Origin: Symbiodinium microadriaticum
Lineage: Eukaryota; Sar; Dinophyceae; Suessiales; Symbiodiniaceae
Reading direction: 5' to 3'
DNA length: 64,000 nt
NCBI GenBank assembly: GCA_001939145.1
Contig: LSRX01000082.1
Span: 1,058,949 to 1,122,948, forward strand
Shown: piece by piece, positions 12,556 through 22,546 of the stretch
Position numbering within the stretch: the first letter of the stretch is position 1
Layout: every line of letters begins with the position of its first letter
Position numbers and translations under genes: made by a program
Notes under the pieces: generated by a model
What the model was told of the DNA's origin: nothing
Database searches by the model: none
What the model saw: the letters and a program-made list of their open reading frames with translations, nothing else

Positions 12556-15500
12556 CGCACGCACATATTTATTTAAGGACAGTGGCACTGATGACAGGAT
12601 GGGCAGTCAGTGCGAACCATCGGAATTTAGGCCTCCAACTTGAGGCTTCGGAAAGGGCGATGTTGCTCCACCACACATTGGGTCGGTGTGGAGCCTTCTG
12701 TGTGGAAAAATCGCCTGGCTCAAGCCAAGTCCGAGGGGCAGAACAGCGCGGCAGCCATCGCCTCGCGCCCCAATCGCCAAGAGTGCGGCCTCCAGAAATT
12801 ACTTCCCGAACTTAAACTTACTGGGTGGCGAGGATGGGTCTGGCTTCTTCGGAACCTTTACTTCTAGCATCTTTAAGTCACACCAAAAGAAGCAACCGTC
12901 ACTGCACTTAAGCTCCAAAACCCAAAACCTAACGGCTGGAAACCCGAAACCATGCACAAACCACGCTTCGTCAGATATACAAAGCCCAGATCGGAAGCTA
13001 CGCAGCAACCCTTTCACTCCAAAGAGCACACAGCCAGGACATTGGGCATGCGGGCCCGGCATGAAGAATTTCGAAGCTGTAGAGATTTGGTATACGGGTC
13101 ATTCATGTTTAAGGAGGTTGCACCTTCTCATTTTGAGTCATGCTGCTGCTAGTTGTCTTCACCAACATGGAAGCGCGTGAACACTCCCGAAGTTGCTCAC
13201 GGCTTCAAGGCACGGGTCTCTGTTACCCGTCAGCCCGGCAGCCCGACTGCTTTCGAAAACGAACCAGCCTAGAGTTTATTTACGCATGCCTGTTAATTCC
13301 GGGTTTGAAGATGAGAGCCCTCCATCTCTCGGTTTTGGCAATGAGGCTGTATTTTGCGATAAAGCGGAGTGCTGTCCATCTGTCCATTCTCATAACCGTA
13401 TTGTGGGCCAGCCGTACCTGCTGTACAGCAGGTATTGTCAAAAAACCGTTGTGTGTATCGGAGGAGGAGCATCTGAGGCCATATGGTCGTTGCGACGCTT
13501 CTGCAAAACAAGTAGCAAGCGACATTCATGAGCTCCCATGCCTGCAAACATCTTTCATTTCCAACAAAGTGGGACGGCCGCGCCCGCATCGGGCTCAATC
13601 TCGAGGGTGTCGGGATGTCGATGTAGATGATCTAGCAATTGTAATCTTGTGCGTTTGACTGAGAAGGGGTAGGTACAGTGCAGATGGAAAACGCAAGCAG
13701 TCAGCCGTGGAAAGTTCCAAGATAGGTGATAAAAGGAGAAGAATTTTTTGGAAACTCTTTGGAGGGGTTTGAAATGTACAGTGCTCGGGTTTGTGACTTG
13801 CGCAGGGGAAATTGCGCGCTATCCATCGACACTACAATGGATCGGTATAGCGAAGGTTTCCACAACGGTGGAAGGGAGGACTGCGAAAGCAGGGACGAAG
13901 CAATCAGGAGGCGGTCTTGAGACACTCGATGCGCAGGTTTCTGCCATTAGAGGAGCAGGAATCGAGGAACACGCCCAAATTCTTCGCTTCATCGGAAAGA
14001 AGGACCTCGTAAGATCATGGTTTTCCACTCAGAAAACATATGCAAAACTCAGATGTCTATCTCTCACAAAAGCTGTTCAAAGGCAAATCAATTCTCAATC
14101 AGAACACATATCGCCTTCAAAAAGCGGCCACTTATGGTGGCAAACAAGCACTGTGTGTAGCACCCTGGTTTCGCAAGAAGAACATGTATTCACATGTTGC
14201 CCAAAAAGGAAAAGGCTCTTGCACACTGCTAATGCATGCGAGCTCAAAGAACCGCAAAAACATCGCCAGAAACATTATGAAAGTTATGAAGTAACATAGC
14301 TCGAGCATGGAACGCCGACACCAAAGCGTGGAAAAAATTTGAACGACACTATGCAGAGGACTCCAATGTGCGCAAGGCGGCCAGACGGGGTGGTGCACGG
14401 AGTCGGGCCAGTGGTGCTACAAGACGTCGGACCCGATCAAGAAGGAGCTCGTAGCGGCGACCCGGAAGCTAACTATCGAGAAACACTAGCATCGAGATAC
14501 TGGCCAACATCAAGAAGCAGGAAGTGTTGCAGAATTTCGCCGCTGTACAGAATGGAAGTCTGCTTTACAATCCAGGTGTACCTTCCCAATGCAGGCGAGC
14601 GGCTGCATCGCAACTTGTCCAGCGTGACAGTATGGTTCTCAAACTTCTGAGCATTGCCGTAAAAGCGTAAACATCGACTTGCGCCTACCAAGCAGCGTTG
14701 GCCCGTTTACGCAATCCTAGTGACACATGACGTCAATGCCATTCAAACTTGGATGTTAGCTTTGCAGCGGTTTTCAGGTGAACAGCTTGGACATGGGGTA
14801 AACCGCCGCACCATTGCATACAAGATCTTCAATGTCACATAGCTTTTTTTCTTGGAACGCCGTAATGTGCGGATGGATGCATGGCAGGTGACAGCATGAA
14901 ATCTATGAGTTATTATTTTTCATCTGATGTGCAGGTTCGAGGACATGACACTGTTGGATGTTCCTGTCTCTGGCCCCTGCAGACAGCGATAGATCCTTCT
15001 TAACGCTAGCCTGCAGCTCCATAATGCACTCCAGCATGAACGCGTGCAGAGTGTGATCTGCTGGATTTCTTCCAGCTTCCATTCCGAGCTGATGCCGCAT
15101 GGACCTGCTCCGTGCTTACGAACCATGTGAAGCAGTCCTGAAGCAGCAGCAGTTGGTGCTCGCCATCTTTCGCGTCAGCTTGCAGCAACGACAGATGTGA
15201 GCGCCGTCCATCGCTTGGTCCTGCACGGAAGCGGAACTGGACACTGATAGCCTGTTGTGTTGAGCAGAATTCCAAAACGATTTGGACCAACAAGGTCGAA
15301 ACTTCGGCTTACGTGCGGTCTCGTGCTAGTGGAGCCGACTTCACAGAATCATCGGCTGCGTAGTCATCTCCGCTCCTTCTGTAACATGTATTTTACCACT
15401 TTTGCGTGGACGATGTGCATCCGACCTTTTATGGTGAAAGTTCGTCAATTTTCTTGTTTGGTTGATTCTTCAGGAAATAAGCGGCGTGTTTCGCTTACTG

Positions 15501-15803
15501 TAAGTTTAAAGGAAAGACGGTCGCCTTCATAGGGTATGAGTTGGACTGTGTTTCTAAACTTGCCTAGAGTTGTTGCCAGGGGGATTAAATCCATCTCTTA
15601 GCTTTGTATGCTTGGTTAGCTGCAGTCTCCAAAACAAAAGCCATGCGAAGATGCCAGACACCGTGGTTTTGCTGTGCTTTATCCAGAGGCAACACGATGA
15701 CATGGACGGCACCCAAGGACACCGAGAAGAAAGAGTCACTTGTTTCATACTGACGCCAAATGCGATTATGGATTTGTAGTTCTGGGGGATTCTAGGCAGG
15801 ACC
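12556..15803. other. No recognisable gene
   Basis: Open frames such as 13140-13658 and 13748-14299 on the + strand show no motif I recognise, and no start or splice signal favours them. On the minus strand 14900-15290 reads as two short alternative frames of fairly normal composition, which could be decayed exons, but nothing identifies them. Confidence 0.45.
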
Positions 15804-16233
15804 TTGCTGTCACCAAGTGGTTTTCGGTTGTTGTTAACCTTCTCACGCTCCATACTTTTTGATGAATGTGGCAAATCCCAGTGGTCGTCAGCTTCATTAG
15901 AACTCTTGGCGACTCTCACAGCTTGTGGGTCTTCGGGCACTTGGAAGAGTGTGGGACGAGAGACGGTTGCCTGTTGCCGTCGTGGGGGCAACAGACAACC
16001 AAAGCAACGAAAGACTGTTGCGCAAGCAGTCTACGACGAAATGGCCACTGATGCTCATCAACATGCAACTTTCGCATCTTCTCAGGAAGGCATGCTTGCG
16101 ACTCAGCCTTACTTGGAAGCCGAGAGAAGAAAATAAACTCGCAGACGCCTTAACAAATCAGGATTTCAGCTCTTTCAGTCTTGAACACCGCGTGGATATC
16201 GCTTTCAGTGATCTGTCGCTTGCTCTTGAATGA
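15804..16233 (+). pseudogene. RNase H fragment of a retroelement
   Basis: Two overlapping frames read together as an RNase H-like segment. The first (15804 to about 15980) has the block ASLELLATLTA. The second (about 15960-16233) has ATDNQSNERLLRK, then LTWKPREENKLADALTNQDF, the Asp-containing and ADALTN blocks I recall from dinoflagellate retroelement RNase H. The frame changes between the blocks, so the copy is broken. The reverse transcriptase that should precede it was not found upstream. It is probably an isolated 3' scrap of a family related to the element at 39.8-48.4 kb. Confidence 0.6.
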
Positions 16234-16689
16234 GATGCGGGCAACGAAGCCAGGTTTCGATCAGTCTCGCAAAGCATTGTCGTCAGCAAGCAGTTTTCAG
16301 CCGCGTGTCCCGAAGAGGAAGCACGAAGGCACACCTTGGTGACTCCAAGGAGAAGGGGGGTTTGCTTCGCACACCAGGTGTGCCCTGCATTCCTCCGGCG
16401 AGGGGACATCCACCACCATCCGTGAAAAGAAGGGCGCGTGACTGAGTGCAAATTCTGTTTATGTATATATATGGATTGAGTTTTATATGGAAGGAACTGT
16501 GGCTTTCATATTCACCTTTTGATCGAGATATGATTTGAGTTTTTGAGTTTAGCGCTCGGCTCAACTCCCTAAACTAGAAAGCTGTAAACAGCTACAAAGC
16601 CAAGCAAACAGCCTTAGCGTTTCCTTTACTCGCTTTCGTTTCTGGGCAGTACCGCGTTGCTGCGAGTTTCGGCTTGCCAGTTTCTAGCC

Positions 16690-16919
16690 CGGGCTTTTCG
16701 TGACTGCAGCAGCTTGCTTCTGAACGGCTCCGCTTTGGCCGAAGGCCTGCAGCCGCAGACGGACAGCAGTCACTTTCCGGCAAGCCGAAACAAAAAGGAG
16801 AGCAGTGCGAGTGTTGTCATGTGTTTTTCAGTTGCATGCTTCTGTACTTCCGCTTTGTTCTACTGCTCGCAATAGCTAGCCTTGGTGTTAGTTGCGTGGT
16901 GTAGGACTTTCCATGAACG
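16690..16919 (+). repeat. 230-bp direct repeat, copy 1
   Basis: Nearly identical to 17195-17425: I count three substitutions and one length change in a T run. The copies are about 505 bp apart, with about 275 bp of different sequence between them. Arms of this size around a short interior could be a terminal-repeat miniature element or a local duplication. No coding content. Confidence 0.9.
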
Positions 16920-17194
16920 GTCACTGTGTTTACTCAGGAGGGTTTGGGTAAAGTCCTGTCCCGTCGCCTGTAACAGCTGCTCGAGCGGGACCACCACAGC
17001 AACAACACAGCTTTGCTTAGCTCAGTTTTGCTTTTCCCACCCACCCACTCCTGGGATATATCCCTCGAGCGAGCTTGGACTGCCTACGCTTTTCGCAGCT
17101 CCATTTTCCGCTGCTTCGCCCGTTTATGCCTAACCTGTTATCGCTTTCTGGTTACCATGTTTTACACCTTACTTATGCTTTTGCTTCAACGATA

Positions 17195-17425
17195 CGGGCT
17201 TTTCGTGACTGCAACAGCTTGCTTCTGAACGGCTCCGCTTGGGCCGAAGGCCTGCAGCCGCAGACGGGCAGCAGTCACTTTCCGGCAAGCCGAAACAAAA
17301 AGGAGAGCAGTGCGAGTGTTGTCATGTGTTTTTTCAGTTGCATGCTTCTGTACTTCCGCTTTGTTCTACTGCTCGCAATAGCTAGCCTTGGTGTTAGTTG
17401 CGTGGTGTAGGACTTTCCATGAACG
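17195..17425 (+). repeat. 230-bp direct repeat, copy 2
   Basis: Second copy of the repeat at 16690-16919, in the same orientation. Similarity stops sharply after CCATGAACG on the right and at a C before GGGCTTTTCG on the left. Confidence 0.9.
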
Positions 17426-18524
17426 CATATGTGTGTGAGAGAGTTTTGCATGCATGGCACACACGTGTACAGTAGTAGCTTTTGACTCGTTTACCTTGGA
17501 CTCCACTTTCTTCGAACACAGGCTCAGAGTGTGTGGAAAAGATGTGATTTTGTTCACCTAGTGCCCTTCGTTTCCAATCTCCCATCAGAATGCCAAAAGT
17601 TCTGCAGAAGGGTCAGAGTAACTCAAAAAGCTTGCTCAGCAGTAGAGCCGACATCTCAGAAGCTTCCCTCGCCCCTGGCTACGTAGCCATGTGGCCGGCC
17701 ACCCTGTTCCGAAGTTCCTGGCCGAGTGCACTTCTGCAGCCGTTGCAACAGATATCATCCGCTGTAGACATTGTCACTGGCCTCCAGTCGTCCTTAGTTC
17801 GGTACATGCCGTCGACAAAAGATGAACTAATGTGACTAGGACATCCGACTTCGCATCTTTCAGGTTTGCCCGTCTCGTTTCGAAATGGCACCGCCGCATC
17901 TCCGAAAGGGCCGATATGCTCCTGGTGCTCTTTATAGTGCTGGCACAGGGGTCGCCAGCTCATGGCACGTGGCGAGATGAGGCCCAGGCAGGGGCTCTAG
18001 CGTTCAGGTTTAGGGTTCTCAGGTGCAGGCTTCAGGCTCTAGGATTTAGAGTTAAAGGCAAGTGTTTTGGGGTTAGGTTTGAAGAGGGTTGACGGCTTAA
18101 AGTTTAGCGTGCTTTCAACCATAGTTTGGAAATGGTCATTGAGGACGAGACTCGCCCGACGTTGCAGCTCCCTGACTACGAGTGCCATGGTGCTGGCCAG
18201 GAGGCGCGCGACGTTCACGAGGCAGAGGTTCAGGGCTTGGTGGTTTTGCGGTTTAGGGTTTAGGGTTTCTGGCTTTTGGTTGATGTTTGTTCTGTAAGCT
18301 CAGGACGTTGTTTTCGAGTTTATGGTAACTTGATCCACAAGAGCAGCAAGTCCTACGGACATAAACTCTAATTGTCAAATCCTGCAAGGCCGCTACACCA
18401 TTAATGTCTTGGTAGCAAAGCAAGGGATGTGACAATTCGTATGACTCCCTAGTTCCCTGTCAAGAACCAGCGAGAAGAGGTTAAGAGGAAGTGAGCGCCC
18501 CTAAACGGGATGTTGTAGGCCGTC
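17426..18524. other. Gene-free spacer with TTTAGGG-like words
   Basis: No coding recognised. About 18000-18110 and 18240-18275 contain degenerate repeats of GTTTAGGG, the telomere-type unit that recurs at 49.2 and 51 kb. This lies just upstream of the glycosyltransferase-like gene and may include its 5' region; no promoter motif could be identified. Confidence 0.4.
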
Positions 18525-20498
18525 ATGCTCTTGCTCTCTGCGGTGGAGCTGCAGGGTGCCAGTCCCAGCAACCAGAAGGTGTGGCAAGGCAACGCAAGCA
18601 AATTTGCCAAGGTGCCGGCTGTTTTCGAAGACATTTGCCCTTTCGGCTGGTTCTTGGTAAGGTTGAGCCACTGGACCTCCTGTGTGCTCGCTGCTTGGGA
18701 CCACCCTTCATGCAAAACATTTCGCAGTGATCCCATTCGCCTTACCAAGCTCGTACTTGGTGCCTATGGCAACCACTATGGGCTACAACTACACGAGGAG
18801 CTCGTGGTCTTCTGGAACACACGCTGGAGCCACCTGCTCGAGTACTGGGTGACAGCGATGCAAAGGCTTCGAAACTGGCAGAAGCCGTTTGCCGCAGCTT
18901 TTGACTCGACTGCTCTCCGTGGCATCGACTGCGACGATTCCTCAGAGGTTCAGGACTTCGCCGAGACGGACAGAACTCCTCTTTCACCCACTTGGACAGT
19001 CCTCCGACGCAGGCTTGAAGCAGCCTATCACAAGGGCGACGAAAATTCGCAAAGGATTTCGATGCATCTGACTATGTTCATGTGGCAGGACTCGATCGAA
19101 TCACATCTTGAGGCCCAGATCAAAGAGTGCCCACTGGGCATGCTTGCTGTGTCACTGCACCGCTTGGTGGTGTATCTGCGGGCTCTGTCTGAGCAGGTAC
19201 CTCTGCAGCTAAGTCATGTGGTCCAGATCTTCCTGAAGGTCGAAGATGCCTTTCCGGACTTGCTACCAGTCCTTTTTGAAACACAATGGCCCTTGCTGAC
19301 ATTTCTAAACATGGGTGCTCAAATTGTCCAGTGGAGATCACGGTCTGGAACAGGCTCCTACCAGACGAAGCCTTTCACCCTTGACTTCTTTCCTACAGAG
19401 CTGCTTACTTCGGAAGCGGAGCGAAAACAGCTTTCTAGCCTGGCCACAAGCGGTGCTCGGCTGCTGGGCAACATCAGGCAGCGGCTGGTGGCCTGGCCCA
19501 GTGACACGTATCAGAAGCTGCTGAAGGCTTTGTTGAGATATCTTGATGCCGACATCCACCGCCCGAGCAGCCACCACATTGTTTTCATGACAACAGTATA
19601 TGGCCAGCGCTACGCTAAGTACCTTTCGGGTTGGCTGCGTCGTGCTGCAGCACTGGGGCACCTACCGCGGATGTTAGTGTTTTGCCTGGATGCCCACGCC
19701 AAAGAGGAATGCGACAAGGCGCACCTAGAGCCAAGCTTCTGCATCGCTGGAAAACAGAAGACGGCGGCCAACAAGTTTCACATGATGGCTGCTATTGTCA
19801 ACTTGGGCTTTGATGTTTTGTATCTGGATTTCGACGTGGTGCTCTTCAAGGACCCGTTGCCCGAGATACTGTCGCATTGGGACAAGGCTGAGCTTCTCTT
19901 GACCAGAGATTTTGGTTCCGAGTGCCTCAACATTGGTGTTGTCTACGCTAAGGCCCACGCGGACACGGCTGAGTTCTTGCAAGAGCTCATCGTGTGGCTC
20001 TGGAACCATCCCTACGAATTTTGCCAGAAGGCCTTTGCTGGCATGATGGGTCAAGAGGACATACAGTGCAACGATCTTTTCGGAGACCCAGTGCGAGCGG
20101 TTCCTCGCTGGGGTTTCTTGGAGTCACTGAACCTTTTCGTTACCAGCACTGTCTACAACGGCGATGTGCAGGGATGGACAGGGGACATAGACAAGATCAT
20201 CATCTTTCACTTCCTTGACAGCACTGGTGACGTGAACCATGAGTTTGCGCTTAAGGGTGGCTATGTTAATCTTTTTGATGCCTTCTACGACAATCCTCAG
20301 CTGAATCTGTCTGACGTTGACAAACCGCTCTATGAGCAAGACCATCAGATTAGAGCCTTGCTCATGGAGTCAAGGCAGCTTCCGCCGACACGGCTTTGGC
20401 CCTGCCTCAACACCGACCCGGCGTCCCTCCCTGAATGGAAGAAGATACAGCGGAATCAGATCTTGAACCGGTCGGAGCTACGACCGGTAGAGATGTGA
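18525..20498 (+). CDS. Nucleotide-diphospho-sugar transferase-like protein, 657 aa, intronless
   Basis: A single uninterrupted frame. The first ATG lies three codons after an in-frame TAG (18516-18518), so this start is natural unless an upstream exon exists. Residues from about 350 look like the Nucleotid_trans type of glycosyltransferase: an opening strand HHIVFMTTVYGQRYAKYL, the conserved NKFHMMAAIVNLGFDVLYLD, and the DxD metal and nucleotide-sugar site D435-F-D437 (DFDVVLFKDP, GAT at 19827). SECLNIGVVYAKA and NDLFGDP follow as later family-like blocks. The first 350 residues are helical, Leu/Trp-rich and unrecognised. I see no signal peptide or clear transmembrane segment, so location is unclear. 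The expected role is transfer of a sugar from a nucleotide sugar onto a protein or glycan; donor and acceptor cannot be read. Lack of introns in a dinoflagellate gene is compatible with retroposition. Confidence 0.8.
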   Translation: MLLLSAVELQGASPSNQKVWQGNASKFAKVPAVFEDICPFGWFLVRLSHWTSCVLAAWDHPSCKTFRSDPIRLTKLVLGAYGNHYGLQLHEELVVFWNTRWSHLLEYWVTAMQRLRNWQKPFAAAFDSTALRGIDCDDSSEVQDFAETDRTPLSPTWTVLRRRLEAAYHKGDENSQRISMHLTMFMWQDSIESHLEAQIKECPLGMLAVSLHRLVVYLRALSEQVPLQLSHVVQIFLKVEDAFPDLLPVLFETQWPLLTFLNMGAQIVQWRSRSGTGSYQTKPFTLDFFPTELLTSEAERKQLSSLATSGARLLGNIRQRLVAWPSDTYQKLLKALLRYLDADIHRPSSHHIVFMTTVYGQRYAKYLSGWLRRAAALGHLPRMLVFCLDAHAKEECDKAHLEPSFCIAGKQKTAANKFHMMAAIVNLGFDVLYLDFDVVLFKDPLPEILSHWDKAELLLTRDFGSECLNIGVVYAKAHADTAEFLQELIVWLWNHPYEFCQKAFAGMMGQEDIQCNDLFGDPVRAVPRWGFLESLNLFVTSTVYNGDVQGWTGDIDKIIIFHFLDSTGDVNHEFALKGGYVNLFDAFYDNPQLNLSDVDKPLYEQDHQIRALLMESRQLPPTRLWPCLNTDPASLPEWKKIQRNQILNRSELRPVEM

Positions 20499-21116
20499 AA
20501 GACCAGGCCAGGATGTGACAAAGAGAGCAATGTGGAACCATTTCTCTAGCATATGGTCTGTTGCAATGTTTGGATGTGACGAACGTAGAAGAAGTTCAGA
20601 GCTCGTTGTCCCCAGTTGTCGCAAGCACCCGTACTGTACTGCCTCAGGCTGTCCTCGTAGCGAAAGATGTGCAGCATTTGTGGGACCCAGCCAGCTGTGC
20701 AAACAGCTTATTCATCCCAGCAGGGGTTGAAAGCTTTTCAAGCATGTGTCAAGCAGTTGTGTTTGCCATGGAGATACGAAGTCCGCATGAGATTCTATAA
20801 CTCTATAACTGCACGTTTCGATTCTGTTTCTCGGCGGCAGACCTGCAATGCACGACGTTGCCATCGTTGGTTTGCGTGCTTCAAGATTCAAGCCTAGCGA
20901 AATGACTTATGAGGTCTCTTGGAACGGTGCCCTGGAGCTTAGTGCTCGATGTTTTTGGATTCGCATCGCCAGGCACCGTCAAGAGAGCTGAGTGCAATCA
21001 AGTCTGTACGGGAGGTAACTAGGAGCAAAAGATCTACGAGTTTGCCAGATTATGTCAAAAACTCATGCCGTCGTGTCCGCTGACAACTTTGCAAGTCTCT
21101 TAGCCTAAACGGAGCC
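20499..21116. other. Intergenic spacer
   Basis: Between the glycosyltransferase stop and the SET gene start. No motif recognised; it presumably holds the 3' UTR of one gene and the 5' region of the next. Confidence 0.4.
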
Positions 21117-22546
21117 ATGCGTAACGTCAATGTTGTGGAGCGGGTCAGTGTCGGCCGCTGCTTGGAAGCATCGGAACCAATCTCCACTGGCGAGATCTTG
21201 CTTCTCGACCCAGCGCTTTCGATGCTAGTAAGCTAGTAGTGCCAGAATGTACGTATGTCTGCTAGAGGTATGATAGCTTTGTCTTTGTCTCTTTGTCTCT
21301 TGGCACCCCACTGCATGCCACTGCGTGTTTGGCAGCGAGGCTCGTCGAGGAGCCGCTGTTTGTGTCTGCGTGGGGTGAAGAGCTGAAGCGGCTGGCAGCG
21401 GAGCTGTTCAAAACACTTTCAACGCCGTTGGAGCTTCCACTCGTCACTCAGCTCTTCATCACGGTTTTGGGGGAGATAGTGAGGGGATCCAGAGCTGCTG
21501 TCCTCTCACGGCTGTCGCAACTTCGGGGCCATCCAGAGCAGTGGTGCCAGACCGTGGGCAATCTCCATGCAGCACTGAGGGAAGAATTCGGCAGTAAGTT
21601 GGACCTTTCTGAACTTCTGGACCTTTATTCCAAGCTTGCTGCAAATGCACATGAAACAGACGACAAGCGTGCAGCAGTTTATTCCATCGGAAGCCTGGCT
21701 GAGCACAGCTGCAGGCCATCTGCTTTCAAGTGTGTGCTTGCAAAGAGACATACTTTGGTGATCCGAGCACTGTCCGACCTGGCGACAGGAGACATTGTAT
21801 CACTGGCCTACATTCCCGAGTACTTTCCTACGTGGCACCGCCAGGAGCTCCTCCAGCGGAGTTTCAACTTTCACTGTGGCTGCCAAAGGTGCACGGAGGA
21901 AGAACCAGAGGTGGTATGTGCTTTCCTTTGCCCAGACTGCGCTTCCCCATGCTGTCCTCCGCGGCCATGCCGATCTCCGGGCGACTTTGATATGCTGCTC
22001 TGCGAAGAGTGCGGGTTTCGAGTCGAAGATGAGCAGCTCCAAGCTTTCCGAGAAGCAGAGCGTTGTGAGCGGCTTTGCAACGATTGCACCCCCTACCTGC
22101 ATCCCTATCATTTCAGGATCTTTCACATGTACCTGGGCAACCTGCAGCTCGTTTCACCAGAACAGCGCCTTGACATTCTGGAGCAGCTGGAAGATGCCCA
22201 CGGCCGCCTTGGCAATCGCGTCCATCCCCTTCATGCCAAGTTCGAGGAGCTGAAAGCCCGCTGCTGGCATCTCCAGGACGACAGCTCTGCGACTGCCACC
22301 GCCTACGAGCGAGCTGCCGAGCTTTATGCTCTCACGCACGGCACGGAGGCGGAAGAGTGCCGGCGCTGCGCCGCAGCGGCGGCTGCGATTCAAAGAGAAA
22401 CGGAGGCCGGGAGAGTCCAGATGTCCGGTCAGAAACCCTACAGGGTCTCCATATCTTTATTGGTGAAGCCCAGGCAACGATCGGGTCGAGACGCTGAGCC
22501 AAGGGCTAGCCGGAATCCTATTACTAGACTGCAGAGTGGACAGTGA
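21117..22546 (+). CDS. SMYD-like SET-domain protein-lysine methyltransferase without MYND finger (2 exons)
   Basis: Exon 1 is 21117-21227, from ATG: 37 residues with the SET opening strand GRCLEASEPISTGEILLLD, then a GTAAGC donor. The best phase-matched acceptor is GAG|GAG, so exon 2 is 21350-22546 and the intron 122 bp with an AG|G junction. Exon 2 carries the SET core: SLAEHSCRPSAF (the NHSCxPN motif, about 21694-21729), GDIVSLAYIPEYF (the GEEI..SYI motif), then the Cys-rich post-SET FHCGCQRC. A second Cys group (CPDC...CEECGF) and a helical C-terminus follow. Total is 435 aa, normal for SMYD enzymes, but the MYND zinc finger usually inserted after the first SET strand is absent. Predicted role is lysine methylation of histone or other protein using S-adenosylmethionine. 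The last 25-30 residues are of low quality and the true stop may lie past another splice. Confidence 0.8.

Noticed and set aside
11311-12588. Long minus-strand frame of about 425 codons
   Set aside because: It is mostly N plus microsatellite (IS and TY runs).
14903-15293. Minus-strand exons with plain protein composition
   Set aside because: Two overlapping alternative frames, no family motif and no convincing splice pair.
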